From the NCBI GenBank assembly GCA_036924285.1, contig JAYKYS010000014.1, positions 186,001 to 250,000 on the forward strand: a DNA stretch of 64,000 nucleotides. Direction: 5' to 3'. The notes beneath the pieces are model-generated. The model was given only the letters and a program-made list of their open reading frames with translations. It ran no database searches and was not told the origin of the DNA. Both the position numbers and the translations under genes were made by a program. Below, in pieces: positions 60,489 to 64,000 of the stretch. Position 1 is the first letter of the stretch. Every line of letters begins with the position of its first letter. Source of the DNA: Asterella californica (lineage: Eukaryota > Streptophyta > Marchantiopsida > Marchantiales > Aytoniaceae).

Positions 60489-61310
60489 TTAATTTTCACT
60501 CCGTCCTCGGAGTGAAGTATCACGTTGATGAAACTTCTTCAGCTTGTCGTGGTTCACTCGATCGAAGAACGTACCACTTCTCTCTTGAAGATCATAGGTG
60601 TTATTACTCCACACTTTGGAGATGATGAAAGGTCCAAAATATCGACGTAAGAACTTCTTTTGAACTCGCTTGTGTCTAATAACATCCCATAGCATCACCC
60701 ACTCACCCTTTTGAAATGGTTGTAACTTCGTTTTGTTCTTCGCCAAGCGCTTGTCGTAGCTCTTCTTCTGTTGTAGCTGGGCCATCTCAATTCGTTGAGC
60801 TGCATCGTCTCTATTCTCCTCCAGCTCCAACAAAGTTTCTCTCCTCTCTTTCTCAGCTATTTGACCACCCTTTCTCTTCAATCCAGCTTGTAAGGTCTGA
60901 AAGGTGGTTAGGTCGAACTGGATTGGTAATCTGGATTCCAACCCATACACCATCTTGAAAGGTGAATATCCCGTAGACGTCTTCACTGTTGTTCGATACT
61001 CCCATAGAACCGCACGAAGACGCTTGTCCCAGTTGTGTTTGGCCCCTTCCATGTCAGCATCTTTTGCTAACATCTGACACAAGGTAAAGTTTGTCCTCTC
61101 TACCAAACCGTTTGAACTAGGTTTATATGAAGTAGTAACCCTCTGAGAAATGGAGAAGTGGGTGCACATAGCAGTAGTCATACCACTCACAAATTCTCGA
61201 CCCCTATCAGAAACTAACTCCAAAGGACATCCAAACCTAGTTATGATCCGTTCGTACAAAAATCTACCCACCTCAACTTCTCCAATAGTTACAAGAGGTC
61301 TAGCTTCTAC
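60489..61310 (-). pseudogene. TE3 integrase, core C-terminal part and tail
   Basis: Frame 61271-60489 contains LVSDRGREFVSGM (second catalytic D) and SSNGLVERTNFTL (catalytic E), then the conserved WDKRLRAVLWEYRTTVKTST, a coiled, Lys/Glu-rich stretch, and the GPF module RRYFGPFIISKVWSNNTYDL. It is in the same frame as the segment upstream, separated by TGA at 61311-61313. Confidence 0.87.
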
Positions 61311-62047
61311 TCACTTCGTAAGATAATCTGTGGCTACAACAATATACTTATTGTTGCGAGGGGTGCGATTCAAAGGCCCAACAAAATCTATTCCCCATTT
61401 CTCGAAAGGTCCAAGAACCGGAATAGATCTAAGAGGAGTGGAAACACTAGATTTGATAGCGAAAGCTTGACAAACATCACAGGTTTTACAATACGTCAAG
61501 CAATCTCTAAACATCCCCCTCCAGTGATATCCCGCGTCGAGTATCTTATGAGCCGTCAACTTGCCTGCGAAATGTCCTCCACATACTGGACCGTCATGGA
61601 ATTCTTCCATGAGTCGTAGAGACTCCTCCTTGCTCGCAGCTCTTCTCAGGACCCCATCAACTCCTTCACGGAATAACACACCTTCCACCACCGAGTAAGG
61701 TTGACTTCGTTTCACCAATGCCTTCTTCTCTCTGGTCCGCATCCCATCTGGATAGACACCTTCCGTAACAAAATCCCAAATTTCTTGATATTCTATTGGG
61801 ATAATAGAGTTGCTCAAGACCATCAAATCTTCGTCAGGAAAGGTATCATCCACCGGCTCCTCTCCATCGCCATCGTAAGCTCTAGATAACAAATCTGCAT
61901 TCGCGTGTTTCTTCCCTGGTCGATCAGAGATCTCATAGTCGTACTCTGACAATAAGAGCTTCCACCTTGCTAATCGTCCTTCGACCATAGGTTTATTGAA
62001 GATGTACTTCAATGCCTTATGATCTGTAACAATAGTGAACTTGCCTC
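61311..62047 (-). pseudogene. TE3 RNase H end, integrase zinc domain and first catalytic Asp
   Basis: Starts with the RNase H tail (ARWKLLLSEYDYEISDRPG, ANADLLSRAY). Zinc-binding HDGPVCGGHFAG...CKTCDVCQ is intact. The core begins with WGIDFVGPLNRTPRNNKYI (first catalytic D). TGA at 61311 follows YLTK, where Trp is the usual residue of the Y-x-T-K-W motif. Confidence 0.87.
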
Positions 62048-64000
62048 CTATGAGATAATGCGAAATTTTCTTAAAGCATAGATCACTGCTAATCCTTCTC
62101 TCTCTGTCACAGAATAATTTCTCTCTGCTTTGACCATTTGCCGACTAGCATATGCGATAGGATGATCTCTACCTTCAACATCATACTGACTTAAAGTACA
62201 TCCTACTGCTATATTTGAAGCATCCGTATATAGAATAAACTGTTTATTCCAATCGGGCTTAACCAAGATCGGAGCTGAAGTAAGAGCTTTCTTCAGTTCC
62301 TCAAAGGCGGCTAGAGCTTCTTCATCTCCTAAAATCAACACGTAATCTACTCCCTTCTTCAGATATACAGTCAAAGCATACGCTTTATGTGAGAACGAGA
62401 GTATAAACCTTCGATAATACCCCACCATACCTAAAAACTGTCGTAGCTTAGTGAGAGTACTAGGAAAAGGGAGCTCTAAGATCTTCTGCACCTTCTCTGG
62501 ATCAACGGCAATGCCGTCCTTGGATATGATATGACCCAAGAGTAACCCTTCCTCACACCCAAAAATACATTTCTCCGGATTGAGAGATGCATTTGCTACA
62601 TCTAAACATTCTAAGACCTTCACAAGGTGCTCAAAATGCTTCTCCTTACTCCCGTAAACACAAAAGTCATCTATAAAATCTCTCACAAACTTTCCTAGGA
62701 AATGTTCGAACACTTTGTTCATAAACCTTTGAAACGTCGCAGGAGCATTACACAGACCAAATGGCATGACTCGAAATGCAAACGTACCCCACGGAGTAGT
62801 GAAAGTGGTCAGGTGTTGATGTTCTGGTGCAATTTTGATCTGGTTATATCCGCTATAACCATCTCCAAAGCTGTACCATTCGTTTCCCGCCACTTCTTCC
62901 AAGATCTCGTCGATGAAAGGTAGAGGATAATAATCCTTCTTTGTGACCGCATTGAGCTTCTTGTAATCAACATATACCCTCAATTTGTCATTTTTCTTCT
63001 TTACGATCACAATGGGTGATACCCATTCAGAATGCTCCACCTCGTAAATGAACCCAGCAGTGTGCAGCTTCTCGATCTCTTCTTTCACCAGATCCGCAAT
63101 TGGAGGACTCACTCTTCGTTGCTTCTGTCGCACCGGTTTGACTTCCTTCTCTAACTCGATACGGTGTTGCTCCAGTGTGACCTCCCTCAGATCCTTGTAA
63201 CTAAATGCAAATACATGAATGTATTTGCGAAAGATCTCTTCGAAACAACTCTTCTCCTCTTTAGTAACCTTCGATCCATAACGTAAGGTGGCAATTCTTC
63301 TCTCCACCTCCTCGGGAGTCAACGGTTCTTTGTCTCTATCTCTTTGCACTTCCGGAGAAAGGAAAAGATCCACTACGTTCACACCCACATTTCGTTCTTC
63401 TCTCTCCTCTTCTGACGATGTATTTTCAGATTCTGAATCTGAAGAATTTGTACCTACATCAGAAGTAGTATCGACAACTTCTGACTCCCAGTAGTCCGAG
63501 GTGGGTCGATCCGATTCCGACGTCCCAACTTGATCTCCGAGCAATGGAACTTTGATCCGGTGGTGATTCGGTCCGATGCGTAAATAACCTTTGTGCCAGT
63601 TATCCGTTGCATGTACTGCTCGAAGCCAAGGTCTTCCGAGTAACATTTCATAACTTGACTCTTTCAAGATTTGAAATGTCATGTTTACTTGCAATCCCAT
63701 TACTGACACACAAACTCTCTCCAGCACTCCCAATGGTCTAACTCGCTGTCTGTTAGCCATACCCACCGTGATACTAGAAGGACGAGTTGGTACTAGATCC
63801 AACTTCCTCATGAGTCGTTCTGAGATGGCATTTACTGCCGATCCTCCATCGACAAGAACATCTGAGACATCTCTCCCATTGATACGAGCCTCTACTTTTG
63901 ATGCCTTGTTGCACACCTCTCCTTCACTAGCATCTAAAGCACTCACACCGACAATAGAAGGATTTACCTTCTTCTTCCGACCTCGTTGAGAGCTTAGACC
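62048..64000 (-). pseudogene. TE3 protease, reverse transcriptase and RNase H (open to window edge)
   Basis: The frame is open from the right edge. Protease: DVLVDGGSAVNAISERLM, with D-G-G at the active site, then EMLLGRPWLRAV. An acidic linker follows. Polymerase: [54 protein letters not shown] and the catalytic FIDDFCVYG. RNase H: FILYTDASNIAVGCTL and TEREGLAVIYALRKF, where the frame ends at 62048 and continues one base out of phase. Gag lies beyond the window. Confidence 0.88.

Larger units (their letters stand above)
58988..64000 (-). mobile_element. TE3: Ty3/gypsy retrotransposon of Athila/Tat type, 5' end outside window
   Basis: Minus-strand pol with protease, RT, RNase H and integrase. 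The 3' LTR is inferred to end at 60475 beside a purine tract. DGYSGYNQI and the FIDDFCVYG catalytic box are typical of the Athila/Tat branch, which has no chromodomain; none is seen here. The coding region has one frame change (about 62040) and one TGA at a Trp position (61311-61313). The left boundary near 58988 is not proven because the other LTR lies beyond 64000. Confidence 0.8.

Overview
The window reads as plant nuclear DNA, most likely from a liverwort such as Marchantia. The main reason is two intact-looking genes that join an N-terminal alpha/beta-hydrolase domain to an NB-ARC ATPase and leucine-rich repeats (LRRs). This hydrolase-NBS-LRR (HNL) immune-receptor class was described from liverworts. 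Plant-type TTTAGGG telomere-like motifs, AT-rich intergenic DNA with introns, and several LTR retrotransposons fit this. No rRNA, CRISPR or prokaryotic operon was seen.

Layout. A tandem segmental array fills 1-44.5 kb. Each unit is an HNL gene followed by about 7 kb of shared AT-rich DNA, called unit X here. Copy A (157-1452) keeps only a broken LRR end. HNL-B (16484-20886) and HNL-C (28674-33168) are near-identical five-exon genes. A fourth X copy (41313-44533) has no gene and carries a 2-kb internal inversion. A further X fragment lies at 57.7-57.95 kb. X copies 1-3 each contain a telomere-like palindrome between 20-bp direct repeats, and a decayed LTR-gag retroelement.

Mobile DNA. TE1 (4516-12217) is a Ty3/gypsy chromovirus inserted into X copy 1; X copies 2 and 3 preserve the empty site. 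At 44.5-57.65 kb the fourth X unit is split by a roughly 3.3-kb element. That element encodes a Rep-like HUH endonuclease (HLHLQG and YYLKD motifs) with compensating frameshifts and an in-frame stop. TE2 (47006-56835) is inserted inside this Rep gene with a 4-bp target duplication. TE2 is a Ty3/gypsy element with an unusual FLDD polymerase box, a VDHGS protease and tRNA-like sequence in its LTR. The LTR-gag relics in unit X belong to the TE2 family. TE3 (about 59-64 kb, running off the window) is a third Ty3/gypsy element of Athila/Tat type.

How it works together. The only likely functional products are HNL-B and HNL-C, presumed cytoplasmic NLR receptors. Their hydrolase domain has Cys in place of the usual nucleophile Ser, and the MHD motif has lost its Asp. 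The three paralogues are nearly identical except at surface positions of the last LRRs. The rest is transposon decay and rearrangement that probably helped expand and reshape this NLR cluster.
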